64,000 nt of DNA. It comes from Gnetum montanum (Eukaryota > Streptophyta > Gnetopsida > Gnetales > Gnetaceae). Positions 22,563-34,006 of the stretch are shown piece after piece; the stretch's first letter is position 1; each line of letters starts with the position of its first letter. Both the position numbers and the translations under genes were made by a program. The stretch covers positions 283,577-347,576 of the forward strand of contig MNCI01024054.1 of assembly GCA_015680685.1 (NCBI GenBank), written 5' to 3'. The notes under the pieces are model-generated. The model had not been told where the DNA came from. It was given only the letters and a program-made list of their open reading frames with translations, and did not search any database.

Positions 22563-23253
22563 TAATCCATATGGCTCCTCAGCTTTTCTATTTTTTGTTT
22601 TTCATGTTTTTTATTTTGCAAGTTATTTATTTTGCACCTTTTTTATTTTAAAAATTTATTGATATTTTACACCATTTTTGTACACCTTGTTAGTACATTT
22701 GAGTTATATATTTTACTTTGTTTTATTTGAGTGTGATTTTCAAATTTTTGCTAATAACCATGCTTTGTACCAATAGGACACAGTTGTGCTATAGCTACTA
22801 CTAATGGTGGTTTGTGCTTAATGTTTTATTTGCTAATGTCTAGTTTTTATTTTTGAATTTTTTTATAAATGGCTCATTCATGGTTTCTTTTTCATGGAAT
22901 AGGTAGTGAGTCTACGACATCCACCCATTTACAAAATATATGATTTTCCTTATTTTGGAAGCTTAAGATTCCTTTCATTAAATAAACCTTTAATAACTTG
23001 GTAATGTTGGTAGTTTTTGAAATTAGGAAGGATTCAAAGGTTTGTATAGGGTGTGACTTTAAAGGGACTCAATACTTTTTGTACTCTTCTACTTACTTGG
23101 ATGCTTGAATGTTTTCATAGAATTCCTACCATTCCATATCATCCAATAATAGGAAGTCAAATAACATCTTTACATGGTATGGTTTACATACAAAAAGAAA
23201 AAAAATAAGATGACATATAAAAAACCAAAAACAAAAAAACAAAACAGATCAAA

Positions 23254-23399
23254 ATTCAAAGCACACCCCTTAGACAAACAAATGGGCTACAAGCACTAGT
23301 TATGGGACTAGAAAGAAATGTTACTTATGCCTGAAGGTCCCCTCTAACTAAGGCCCTCTCTCACTTCCTACTTCTCTTTTCTCCTCTTTATGGAATGGT
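23254..23399 (+). other. Conserved spacer block CR1 (E2)
   Basis: Matches E1 12226-12378 closely: CAAAGCACACCCCTTAGACA, GGGCTACAAGCACTAGTTAT and CTCTAACTAAGGCCCT are shared. It ends in a long pyrimidine run. Confidence 0.65.
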
Positions 23400-23778
23400 G
23401 GTTGTTTTGTGGGTGTACTCTTGTGTCTCGAGGGGGTGGATCGATCTTGGAGTGGCAATATAAAGTCACTAAAAGAGGTTGATTTTGGTCTGGGCTAAGG
23501 ATGAATCTTGTTAAATCATTTTAAACAAAAATTCCATAAGGGACTTTTTAATAACTTAATTTTGAATTCCATCCCACCTTCTTCATCATCCCTCTCTACT
23601 GACCATAATTCACCTTACTACTAGCATCCATGTTCTTTATCCCATGTCTTGGTCTGACATATTTGAATTCTTAGGTAGAATCTTCCAAGTTTTGGTCCTT
23701 AACTTCTGTCAACCATTAATCACCTCTACAGCCTACAGACTCCATAGGTTGAGGTTATGCAAGGGTAAACAAAGCATG

Positions 23779-23805
23779 TGCCTACTATGGGGAGGATCCA
23801 CTTGC
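23779..23805 (+). other. Conserved spacer block CR2 (E2)
   Basis: CTATGGGGAGGATCCACTTG, about 460 bp after the CR1 core. Confidence 0.6.
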
Positions 23806-24089
23806 ATATCCCTTGGTTGGGTTCATTAAGTTTCTTATCCTTAGACATTCTTGCAATCAAAATCTTTCATACATCCATCTTTTGCATTACACCATGTGCT
23901 CCTTTACATATTTAGTCCATTAAACACTTTCTCCATTGAATTTTTCAATTTTTGAGCATTCAAAGATCCTCTTCACTGATTTTATCATATTCTTGGCTTT
24001 TCTAGGACTCAATGGATCCCAAATTCATTAAAACATTGCTTATATTTTTTGAGATATTCAAATTTAAAATTTTTTTCCTCTAGGCCTCA

Positions 24090-24165
24090 TATATGGGGTC
24101 TCATTGATGGAGCAAACCTGTATATAAGGCCCCATCAATGTAAGGGGAAAATAGTATATATATGT
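24090..24165 (+). promoter_or_regulatory. E2 internal U3-like promoter candidate
   Basis: CATTGATGG and GGCCCCATCAATG precede TATATATA at 24155-24162. The LTR U3 of the same element carries CATTGATGG and GGGGCCCCATTAATG just before its own TATA region (3' LTR, 27820-27849). The ORF3 start codon candidate lies about 445 bp downstream at 24602, which suggests a separate transcript for ORF3. This is inferred from motif sharing and position. Confidence 0.5.
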
Positions 24166-24591
24166 GCTACCCCACTTGAAAAATTTTACATTTTCTCACA
24201 AACACCAAAGGAGTTTTTCAATTTTTCAGAGCCTAGAACCTTCCATAGCTCATAACTCCCTAACTGTTTATCCAAATCATTCCATTCTTTAACCCTACAG
24301 CTACTAGAGGTAAGCTCTTCATCATTGGGGGCCACAAATTTGCCATTTTTGATAGAAAATTTTTCACCATTTTTCTAACAGCCACAAAGGTTTAACTAAA
24401 ACCCCAATTGTTAAACAGTAATTTACAAGAGTTAAAGCTTTCCAACAAGCTCTAATGACATTTATAATAAATAATTAATAAAATAATCAATCTACCATGG
24501 TCCTACCTTAGCCAAATTTTAATTAACTAACAAGAAAATAAATTCAAATATTTAGAGTCACACATTATATCTACTAATCCATGAATGTGTT

Positions 24592-27420
24592 GTGACCATA
24601 AATGGCACCAAAGGAAAATCACACGCAAGAAGTAGGACCACTCAACCCAGAGAAAAATGTCCTAGAATGGGAAGAGGCCAAGAAGAAGCCCAAGAAGAAC
24701 TACTGACAACCCATGCCACAGGTCCTCTTAGAGAAGAGGTAGAAGTTGAATCTATCAGACAGATTTCAAAACCAACAGCAACAACAGAACACTCCCATCG
24801 AGATGATGCACCAACACCACAAGAAAATCTAAAGGTGACCTTGACAAAGGCTTGCCTAAATCAAATTAAATCATGAGAGGTCTAGAAAATAGTGTTTCAT
24901 GAGTTAAATTTTGGCCCATTCCTGAAGCAAGCACCAAAGGAAGTGCAAGACTAGCTAAAGGCCTCTCCCATGTGTCCAATCATCACTTTCACTGAGGAGT
25001 CGTATATGGGAGAAACATTCCTATTCTAGAACAATAGGTAACCCAAATCAATGGTGATAATCAAGGACATCTCAATGTTCTACTCGATGTAGGCCATTGC
25101 TATAGTGCTTGGGTTGGCTGAAACACGGGAAAATCTTTCTAAGATCCCGATGTGGGCAAATCCCAACATAAAGAAAGAATGGATTTAATAGTGCTATGGT
25201 GTTGACCACAATGAGTTTGATGTGCTCACACTAGTAGAGAGGATTCACTATAAGATTGTGGCCTTTCACCTCAATCCCATGGTGAGGCCAAGAAAAATCA
25301 CTACCTTCTCTGCCTGAGCACACACTGCTCTAAGTGGAAGATTTTCCATCAACCTTCCACAGCTGATATACCTAGAGATAGAGAACTAATTTAAATAAAA
25401 TGAACATGGAAGAAAGGCAATCCCCTTTCCATGCCTCATTAGGAAACTCTGTCGAAGGGAAGGAATAGCCTACTAGACTAATGACATCATCAAGCAAGTC
25501 TCAGCCACCAACTAGGAAAAAATGATGAAAGATAAGATGCGCACAATGACTATCCAAGAAGAGGAGCAGTGACCACTAGCTCTACCCACTACTCAAAAAA
25601 CCATGCTAGACATTGCTACAACTACCCAACAATTGTATGAATATAGAGAATGGCTCTTGAGTGAACAAGAACAATGAGAAAGCATGAGTGGTAGGGACCC
25701 ATCCATGTATAGACCAACAATGAGTCACCTGAATGAGGTGTCTCAAACAATTAATTTGATGGGTGGAGGTGGATCCATCTTCTTAGCCCAAAGAACATAG
25801 TTTTTTGCAATGTCAAATCTAAATGCTAGAGAGGTTACAGTATCTCTTGCAAAATAATATCTACTCCTAGAAATCTGTGGGAACATTGCAACCTTCTTGG
25901 TGCACTTGGAGGAGGGTGAAGGGACAACTATATTAGTGATGTAGCACTAAGGATAGGAGACTAGAGCAAAAGTGGTCTTTGACCAAATTGCTAAAATGCT
26001 CAACACACCTATGGCATCTGTACTAGATGTCACTACACTTAAGGACATGCAGATGTCCACAAGAACCACAAGCAGCAAAATAAATGTAACATAGCATGAA
26101 AAATTGTTGGATTGACTAGTGGAAACTAGGCAACCACTTCTGGATGTCTTTGACCTTTTAGAGAGTATTATTGCAACCTAGTTGAAGCTGTTTAAGGCAT
26201 GGGGCAAGGACATCATATTAGAGGGGCAACTCAAAATAGCCAAGAAGTTGAATGAACACATGGCTACAAAGGTTGCTAAATTAAGAGCCTGGATTTCCAA
26301 CCTTGCATTCCTCAACCCTACACTAACAAAAGATGAAGCTATGAAACATCTTCACACTAGACTAAAAGGGGTTGAGGGTGTAATGGAGATGGCAGTGTTC
26401 TTCCGATCCTTGGCAAAGGCCACATAGCATAAGATTCAGAAGGCCTTGGATCAGAACCATCAAGAGAATGTGCAATTTACCACATAGAATCAACACTTGT
26501 GGAATGTTAATGCACACAAGTAATAATTAATAGATTCCATCCATCAATAGCATGAGCAATTAGCTAGAGTAAACATAGAGCTAAGAACATCAACAATAGA
26601 AAATAGAAATCTCTCCATGAAGAACGTTTGTGCCCTTTTCTAGAAAACTATGATTGAGGTAGCTGCCTGGAAACTGAAGGCTTTCAAATTTGAGAGAGTC
26701 AAGGACCATTACAAAGAATAGGTCAGTCTACAAAAAGAATTAAATGAAAAATATATCAATTTGGCAAAGGCAAAAGTGAATGAAACCCTCCAATAGCTCC
26801 AATAAGAAAAACAAGTGTGGCAACCCATTGTTGATGAGATAGATGCCTACAACAAAGCTGAAATCTGCATGAAGTAGCTACAAATTGAGGAGACAATGAA
26901 ATAAATGGAGCTCATCAATCTTTGCTATGCAAATCTAGCCATGTTGACTATCGAACAACCATGTTTAGAGCTCAAGAAATAGGTGGCCAGCTTGTACTTA
27001 TTGTGTGAGGCCAAGTTCAAGCATCACAAAAACACCAAGCAAAAGCTTATGGTGGCAAACATTGAACTCAAAGTTCTTAAGGCATGATTCACTGATCAAT
27101 GATCAACTATCAAGAACTTGGCTAAGAGGATGAATACCTACCAAGAGCTACAGAACACAATCAAGATGTTCAATATCAAACATAAATAGTTCACTATCTA
27201 GTTTGTGAATGTGAAGGAGATGTTTCCAATAATGCCTTGTCCATGGGATATCCCAATTCTATCCCACATTGGTGATGCTGCATAGACTATGACTGATCCT
27301 TGGAGTAAGGAGGAGAAGATGAAGGCATTACTATATGTCTTTCTTCTTCCACTGGAGGTTGTAGCCACAGCTGCCTCAGCTACTACATGTGCCTAAAGCT
27401 AGCAAAGGTCCTTTAGAACC
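24592..27420 (+). pseudogene. E2 ORF3, coiled-coil protein of unknown function, broken
   Basis: A third reading frame after integrase, about 900 codons before decay. The likely ATG is at 24602 (ATGGCACCAA, also present in E5), with a frame change soon after. The N-terminal part is charged (GRGQEEAQEELLTTHATG). A conserved globular-looking part follows near 25050-25500 (YGVDHNEFDVLTLVERIHYK, SINLPQLIYLEI, FPCLIRKLC). The second half, from about 26180, is rich in Lys, Glu and Leu and looks coiled-coil. I see no signal peptide or membrane segment, so an envelope role is not supported. Athila-like plant elements are known to carry an extra ORF here. Many TAG stops are present. Confidence 0.65.
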
Positions 27421-27673
27421 TCAAGAGCCTCCACCATCTGGGACCATTTGATCTTTTCTATCACCTTCACACCATCAAAGGATATGTTGTCAAAGTTTTG
27501 TGTAATCATGTCATGGTGTTTAATTTTATGTCATGAACACCACAAATTTTGTAATTTGTTAATTCGTACACTTGAACACCCACTTTTGTAAAGTCAATTT
27601 TTTTATCAAGAGTTAGTCAATAATTCCATACCTTCCCAATTTTCTAAGAGAACTCGAGGACAAGCTTTCATTT

Positions 27674-27686
27674 AGTCATGGGGGTA
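27674..27686 (+). promoter_or_regulatory. Polypurine tract (E2)
   Basis: AGTCATGGGGGTA directly before the 3' LTR. Confidence 0.75.
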
Positions 27687-28631
27687 TGATAAGCTTCAAA
27701 GTGTCATGTTGATGGGCCCCCATTAACATGGCCTCGTCGACAAGGCCTCATTTATGTGGTGTTTCTCCATTAACAAGGCTACATCGATGTAGCATTTACT
27801 ACATCTATGGGGCCCCATTAATGCAGTACTATGGTAAAAACTATATATACAAGCTCCTAGCCATGTTTATGCATGATTCAAGTCATAGTAGTAGAAGAGC
27901 TCTTATAGTTTGTTCATTTGAAAGTTAGAATATTTCTCTGAGTGCCCATAGTAGGAGTCAAAAAGTGTACAGATCTTTATTCGAGCACTATTGTACCTAA
28001 ACCACACCAATGTGTACAATCAGATAGATGAGCCTTTTGATTAAACCTTGTAGTACTTAGAATATATTAACAATATATTTATGCATTTCTTTTCTTAATT
28101 AATTATGCCATTAATTAAGCTAAATTAGACCTAAAGTAATGAGTTAATTAATTAAGCAAATAAATTAAATACATAAGTACAACCACTTCAAGTGTAAACA
28201 CATATTCGCTTAGTAAACCTAGAAGTGTTATTGCTTGGTGCGTCTAGTAGTGTAGCACTTGGTAACCCAACAATGGATATGTGGGTTTAAGACATGTACA
28301 AAAAGTGGGACTAGATTCTTATGTTAGGACTAGTTAGAGAATAGTTAATTAGTTAAACTAAATTAGTTATTAAATTATTTCATCTCTCTACTTTAAGCAC
28401 CAAAGAACATAAAACACAAAACAATGAAAATCATATGCCTCGATTACACTTAACCATACCATGTGCATTACAAGTGTAATTAGGGAGACAATGAATGACC
28501 TTTAGGAAAAGATTCACTTCCTAGAATACTAGTGTACTAGAAACTATAGAGTCCATGGAATTTGACTAGCTTAGGCATGAATGCTTTGTGATTCATATGG
28601 TTGGGTGTAGGGGTGCCTTGACTGCTCATCA
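27687..28631 (+). repeat. E2 3' LTR
   Basis: TGATAAG at the start and CTCATCA at the end, matched by 15298-16241. The TATATATA box is at 27842-27849. In this copy the AATAAA seen in the 5' LTR is mutated (near 28021). Confidence 0.92.
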
Positions 28632-29328
28632 GCTTTTCATAGATTTCAAGTTCAGTTAGTTTGTAGTGCATGCCCACAATGTGATGTTAGTGATTATATG
28701 ACATCCTGATTTGAGTGTGATGTACTTGGACACGTTACATGACTGGAAATAAAGATCAAGATTACTTTCATCATTGCAGCATCCACTTAGATTTATTACT
28801 GCTCTCAATTGTTTAATTATATATTATTTTCCCTAGTTAATGTTTCCATTTATTACTCTTTATTATTCCTATCATTAAGCAGAATAAGTATGACTAATCA
28901 TGAGTGCTTAAGTGTAATTACTTGATAGCTCAGTAGTGTATCGTTTGGTACTTTCAATGATGTACACTTAATAATCCCAGCAGTAGTTGCGTGAAGTCCA
29001 AGGCTTGTGTAGATCATTAAAAATGGATACTCATCGCATGTAAGCTAGTTTAGATGTCAATTTCTATTGTTAATTAGCTTAATTAATTTATCTCATTATT
29101 ATCATTAGGAGTAGCATAGGGCTAGATAACATCAATCATCATATGCCTCAATCTAGAGTAAACTATACATGACACAGCTACCACTAGTCCAAGTGGGAAG
29201 ATAGGGAACTATGATCAAGGCATAATTATTTAGATGCATAACAAGTCCAATCCATGGAATTTGACTAGATCATGCATGAACACTTATGATTTGTATGGTT
29301 GGGTGTAAGGGTACCATGCTGCTCATCA
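28632..29328 (+). repeat. E3 5' LTR, right part
   Basis: Continues the LTR after the E2 insertion, beginning with the duplicated gcttt. It ends CTCATCA at 29328. It contains AATAAA near 28750 and the GCTACCACTAGTCC stretch shared with the LTR fragment at 55265-56158. Confidence 0.82.
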
Positions 29329-29329
29329 T

Positions 29330-29346
29330 TGGTGCCATTACCGAGG
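29330..29346 (+). promoter_or_regulatory. Primer-binding site, tRNA-Asp type (E3)
   Basis: TGGTGCCATTACCGAGG; it differs from the tRNA-Asp complement by four transitions, all C-to-T or G-to-A. Confidence 0.82.
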
Positions 29347-29453
29347 ATGGTGATAGTTATCTAGATTAGTTATATTATACATGATCACCGTAAACACATT
29401 AATGATATATCTTTTAGAAAATATTAAATCACACACATCATCAACCAAAAAAA

Positions 29454-31011
29454 ATGTCTCTCTCACAAGGAGGCAATAATGCATTGTATAGTAAAAGCAT
29501 CATTGGAGAATTAATGAGATATATGATAAAGAAAATTGGAGTGACCACCATTATGCAGGGTTTTCATATGTTCATAACCATCCTGATGGTACTCAAACGC
29601 TACATTCACCTAGTGTAGATAATGCTAGAGGAATTGAAGTAAGTCCTAGACTAGGGGAGGTCTCAAGGCCTAGGACCTTCTCAAAACCTAGGAAAGATAA
29701 ATCAAGGGACCTTGGGGAACACCAGAGAAGCCATGGCAATCTTTTTAGTTCCTCACCTTCCTCTTCCTATTCAATGTCTAGTTCTAACGAATATGAATGT
29801 AGGTATAGAGACCATGCTCATCATTGGTATCAAAATAACAATAAAAATAGGAATCAAAACTATGGGAAAATCAAAGATATTAAAATGAACATAGATAAAA
29901 TCATCACAATCAAATGAATAGAAATAGAAATTTTCATCACAACATGTCTAATGATGATGAATCCTTGTTGGCCACTAAGAGCCTAATGTAGATCATAGAA
30001 GTAATTAAGATACCCCATAGGCATCGCAAGGAAAGTCACCTACACTGGCTTGATATGAATAGTATTCCTAAATTTGCAGGAGGTTATGATTCATATCCAT
30101 AACATCATCTACAAGCCTTCCATAATGCCTGTGTCTCATACAACATTGAAAGTGGATGGAAAAAACCTAAGCTCTTTCTCAAGACACTAATCAATAAAGC
30201 CAAAGTGTGGTATAGATTGTTGAAACTAATTTTAATTTGATGGTGGTTTGCATTGCTGGAACTCTTCAATGAGAAATAACAAACCTATGTGAGGGTACCC
30301 TTGGACATGGCCTTAGATAGATATTATTCTCTACTAAATAGGTGCCCAGGAAATGGTTTCTCTAAGGAAGAGCAACTTTTCCACATCATAAATGTGAAAC
30401 AAAAGATCTCCTTGAGATGTATGCTTCAAGTCAATTATATGAGCTATGAACCTATGAAATCTAAGAGCTAATCAATCATGTCATAAAAGAAGAAGAAGAG
30501 CAATGCAAATGGGAGAATATTGAGAAATATCACTAGGAACAAACTCTTCAAAATATGTAGGTCCATATTTATAGTAAGGAGAAATAGATAGCTCTCAATA
30601 AGGTGATTCTACAACAAACCTTATTAATAAAAAAGTCTATCGACAAACTTGAAGCAAATATTGATAAAATGTCAGAGTGGATAAATGAAAAAGTTACAAC
30701 TTTCATAGAAACTACAGAGAAGGCAACATAAAAAAAATTAAGAAAACATAATAAATGGAGGAAGAAGAACCAAGAAATAGTTGGGAACATTTATTAGCAA
30801 AGAAGGAAAATGGTTGAAGAAAATGAGGTTATAGGGTTAACCACAGATGAAGATAATGAATGCAACCTCTGCATATATGATCATCTGAAGGGCTATTATC
30901 CAGTCACGTTGCATCTACATGACTATTTGGCATTTGCATTAAATCCCAAATTTTTATAGAAACACATCCAAAAACTTACCTTTTCCACAAGGTAATTGTA
31001 GATAGTCTTAT
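29454..31011 (+). pseudogene. E3 gag, N-terminal and middle part, broken
   Basis: Starts MSLSQGGNN at 29454, soon after the primer site. A charged and Ser-rich part (PRTFSKPRKDKSRDLGEHQ, then SSSPSSSYSMSSS) is followed by the capsid-like part near 30080-30450 (LQAFHNACVSYNIESGW, ALLELFNEK) and the Cys/His box CNLCIYDHLKGYYP near 30860, in which a later Cys is lost. E4 interrupts the gene after 31011, within duplicated cttat. The gene resumes at 39042. Confidence 0.8.
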
Positions 31012-31377
31012 TGTTGGCACATTTTGGCCATTTCATGGAAGAGGTGGACTTATTTGCAAATGGTGAGGTACAGAATCCTAATGAACTAAAACTGTTCAAG
31101 GAGGATTATGTTCTTTCTCGTGAAGAATTCTACAACAGTTAACTAACCATGAAGTTGGAATAGAAATGAAATTCAAGAGGATGCAGTGGCTACCCATGTT
31201 GCTGAATTGAATGTTTTGAAAATTAAGCATGGATTCATTGTCTTTCCGTGTGCTCGCTTCTTTTTGCAAATAGGCGAAGTCCTAGAAGAAACAAGCAAAG
31301 CATTTCAGAAAAATTTGAAGGTTTCTACAATTTTCAAAAACCTTGGTATATCGAAACCCTAACTTTGATCTCACAAG

Positions 31378-31686
31378 ATGTTGGCCTCCCCAGGGCATTC
31401 ACCGAGGCACATAGATCCCTCGCCGTCGCCGTCAGCTGCCACAGGCGTGGATTCCAAGAGCAGATTGTTGCTAGAGGCACTGCCATTGAAGAAGTGAAAA
31501 AGCTCGCAAAGTGTGCTGGATGAGGACATGTACGTTGCAGCAATCGACAAAATCGTGGAACGCAATTACTTCCCAGACCTGCCGAAGCTACAAAACTGGC
31601 TTGAATGGCTGGAAGCCATCTGCAGCGGAGATCCGCTCCTCATCCGTGACGTTCAGCTCAAGATCCAGCACCGTCACCGCCATTAA
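31378..31686 (+). pseudogene. Captured ESS2/DGCR14-like first exon in the E4 5' LTR
   Basis: Same 103-codon frame as 36773-37081, with one in-frame TGA at 31495 (codon 40). It encodes MLASPGHSPRHID at the start, then LDEDMYVAAIDKIV and YFPDLPKLQ, which I recognise as the N-terminus of the ESS2 (DGCR14) nuclear splicing-factor family. The family protein is several hundred residues long, so only the beginning is here. It lies in the U3 part of the LTR, about 0.9 kb upstream of the TATA box. Confidence 0.75.
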
Positions 31687-32473
31687 ACACCTGCTTGGCT
31701 TTCATCACTTCTCTTCCATGGACCAATCCACATCAAAAATAAGAATAGAAATCCATCAGCCAAAAACAAGTGAACTCCGTTCTGGGCAGCTTCAAAACCG
31801 CGGCACTCTACATTCGGAGGAATGACACTCCAAGGTTTTCTAGTAAGAGGCAGCAATGACAATCATTTGCAATCAGAGACGTTGTGGCTTCTATGACTTC
31901 TATGTATCCTTTGTCTTTTGGCTGAATTTCGTACATGGCAAGGTTTTTCGCTAATGGTTTTTCGGTAGCTTCTAATGCATTTGAAAAAAAAATATTAAGG
32001 AGAAAGGGGGCTTTCAATGACATGTTGGGGTTAGAACTGGGGCCAAGCTTCCATGGAAAAGGTTGAGATCATATTTTTAAGTAGTGCCAAACCTTTGAAG
32101 AGTGTAATTTTGTATGAAATTCGGGTCCAGCACTATGAAGCCTTAGATGCCAATTCATTGCTTATATTTTTTGGAGTCATCGCCAAAATGTATTCATTAT
32201 GTATATAGTTTTATTTAAAAAGAATTTATAGGATAGTTATATGAACACACCATTTGGCCACCATAGATTTTATTTTCTATAGTGGTAATTTTTTGTGAAA
32301 ATTATAACTTCCTAGTCTTAATCCCATGATGTTTATAACCACCACCAAGGCCACTTGTCAACTATAGCCTTTTTGTCTCCACAATGGCCACTTGGCAACT
32401 AAATGGGACACTTGTCAAATGCAGCATTTTTATCTCTATGGTGGTTACAACCATCCAAAATTGTTGTAACTTA

Positions 32474-32604
32474 CCTAACTTGTTGGGCAAGTAACCTCCT
32501 AACTTGTTCGGCAAGTAATCTCCTAACTTGTTGGGCAAGTTACTTGGGAGAGAAGTTAGGTAAGATATTTTTGAATATGTAACCACCTTTGAACCCTATA
32601 AAAA
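32474..32604 (+). promoter_or_regulatory. E4 LTR promoter region with direct repeats
   Basis: Three near-identical units of CCTAACTTGTTGGGCAAGT type lie just upstream of TATAAAAA (32597-32604). Each unit contains the inverted repeat CTTG...CAAG. The same set is in the 3' LTR (37868-37938, TATA at 37991). An enhancer role is inferred from position. Confidence 0.6.
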
Positions 32605-33896
32605 GGCTTCAAGGGGGGGGTCAACAGGAGGAGGACTTTTGAAAAAGATACTTGATACATCACACTTTTGGAGAAAACACTTTGGAAAGGCTACTAGCTA
32701 GCACTTGGGGTCTCATATCATCATCACTTTTGAGATCACACTTGGGGTCTTGGAAGATTTGTAAAGAAGATTGCTTGTAAGATGGCTTGCTAAAGGAAAG
32801 ATTTCAACCTCTTTGTTATAGTCCTATGAGTTATGTTTTTTATTTTTTATTTTTTTTAAATTGTTTAGCTAGTGGTTTAGATAGTATCATCCTTGGCAAG
32901 TAATTTTGGGATTTTTAGATTGCTCTTACTATGCTTGTTGCCCGATAGAAATTTCTGTTAAAATTTTGCCATAGAAGTGCTTGTGTTTAAAAGCCTTAAC
33001 AGCATTTTAGTAGTAAATTTTATTATTTTGCAATGTATAAGAACCGCTATTGGGATCGTTGTAAGAGAGCCTCTGCTTGTAGTCATGCTGTTGAACGATT
33101 CAATAGTCAAGAGGGTTCAGAAAATATTTGGTATTTTGATGGGACCAGAATAGCTTCTTTTTATCTTTAAAGTGAATTTCCATGGTATTTCAATCAGAAA
33201 TTGTCAAGTCTTTCGAAGGTTCTGTTGAATGCAATTGTTGACATCTATTATCTAGCCAAAATGGAGTCTCGTACGTGGTAGTTTACGCAGCAATTTTTGG
33301 TAGCATAGTAGGATTGTCTTGAAGAAATTGCTTATTTGAGCCTTGGAAGTTTGAACAATTCGTAGATATTGAATTTGGGATAGCTTTATTGCGAAGTGTT
33401 TACTCGTGTCATTTTACCTTGTTTAAATATTTGAGGTCTACACAAATCTGCTTTCTTTTCTTTTCTGCTTATTTCCATCGAATCTTGCTCTATTTCTAGT
33501 TTTCTTGTGGAACTATCTCTTTCTCTGGGGAAAATTAGGAGTAGATTGCGGAGTTGTGCTCAAATGTTTTTGCAAAATTTTATTTGTTACAAGTAGGTAT
33601 TATAAGGACCGCGTAGACTAGGCAGTTGAACAAAATAGGAAATTTTCAACAACTCACAGTACTTGGCAAAGTTGGCTGAATCTCTTTAAAGTAAGTCATT
33701 TGTAGTTTACACACAACGCAATCGTTACATTTCTCACAACCGCACGCCGCAACAGCACACACACATACTCACATTAACTACTGAGTTTATTTGGAGGTAT
33801 CTGGGCCTTGGTGTTGCCAGAGACCAGCAGGCACCTAAATCCTGTTCGAGGACACTCGTTGGCGGTCGCGTCCCAAACGGTCGCCAACAGTTCTTT

Positions 33897-33913
33897 TGGC
33901 GCTAGAAGGAGGG
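33897..33913 (+). promoter_or_regulatory. Primer-binding site candidate (E4)
   Basis: TGGCGCTAGAAGGAGGG, seven bases after the LTR end. It begins with the TGG that pairs with a tRNA CCA end. I cannot name the tRNA with confidence; it is not the tRNA-Asp type used by E1-E3. Confidence 0.65.
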
Positions 33914-34006
33914 CTGAAAATTAAGCCTCTAGGTTCATAAGCCTTATACTTTTAGTACATCAACAATTATTTGTAAGGCTTAAGAATTAGATACTATTTT
34001 CAGTTC

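Larger units (their letters stand above)
22563..24591 (+). other. E2 post-integrase spacer
   Basis: About 2 kb, AT-rich, no coding frame. It contains CR1, CR2, the internal promoter-like site and a GGGGGCCAC box near 24329. A possible splice donor, AGAGGTAAGC, lies near 24308; a similar AGAGGTGAGC occurs at the matching place in E5. Confidence 0.65.
15298..28631 (+). mobile_element. E2: full-length Ty3/gypsy element with ORF3, decayed
   Basis: LTRs of 944 and 945 bp, tRNA-Asp-type primer site, gag, protease, RT, RNase H, integrase, a 2 kb spacer, ORF3, purine tract and 3' LTR. The target duplication gcttt (15293-15297 and 28632-28636) is perfect. It inserted into the 5' LTR of E3, so it is younger than E3. 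The two LTRs differ by very roughly a tenth of positions in the stretch I compared. It is longer than E1 because it keeps ORF3. Confidence 0.93.
31012..33889 (+). repeat. E4 5' LTR
   Basis: Matches 36407-38390 closely. It contains, in order, a coding-like stretch near 31025-31140, a telo-box AAACCCTAA at 31354, a captured host exon (31378-31686), a three-unit direct repeat at 32474-32546 and a TATAAAAA box at 32597. About 890 bp at its end have no visible partner because the 3' LTR runs into the gap. Confidence 0.92.

Noticed and set aside
24592-27420. ORF3 as an envelope gene
   Set aside because: No signal peptide, transmembrane anchor or Cys pattern is visible in the readable parts.
31248-31523. 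Open frame in the E4 5' LTR overlapping the captured exon
   Set aside because: Wrong frame: the ESS2-like residues are read from 31378, and the matching frame is open in the 3' LTR.
31808-32023. 71-codon minus-strand frame in the E4 LTR
   Set aside because: The matching stretch of the 3' LTR is broken on that strand, and I recognise no family.
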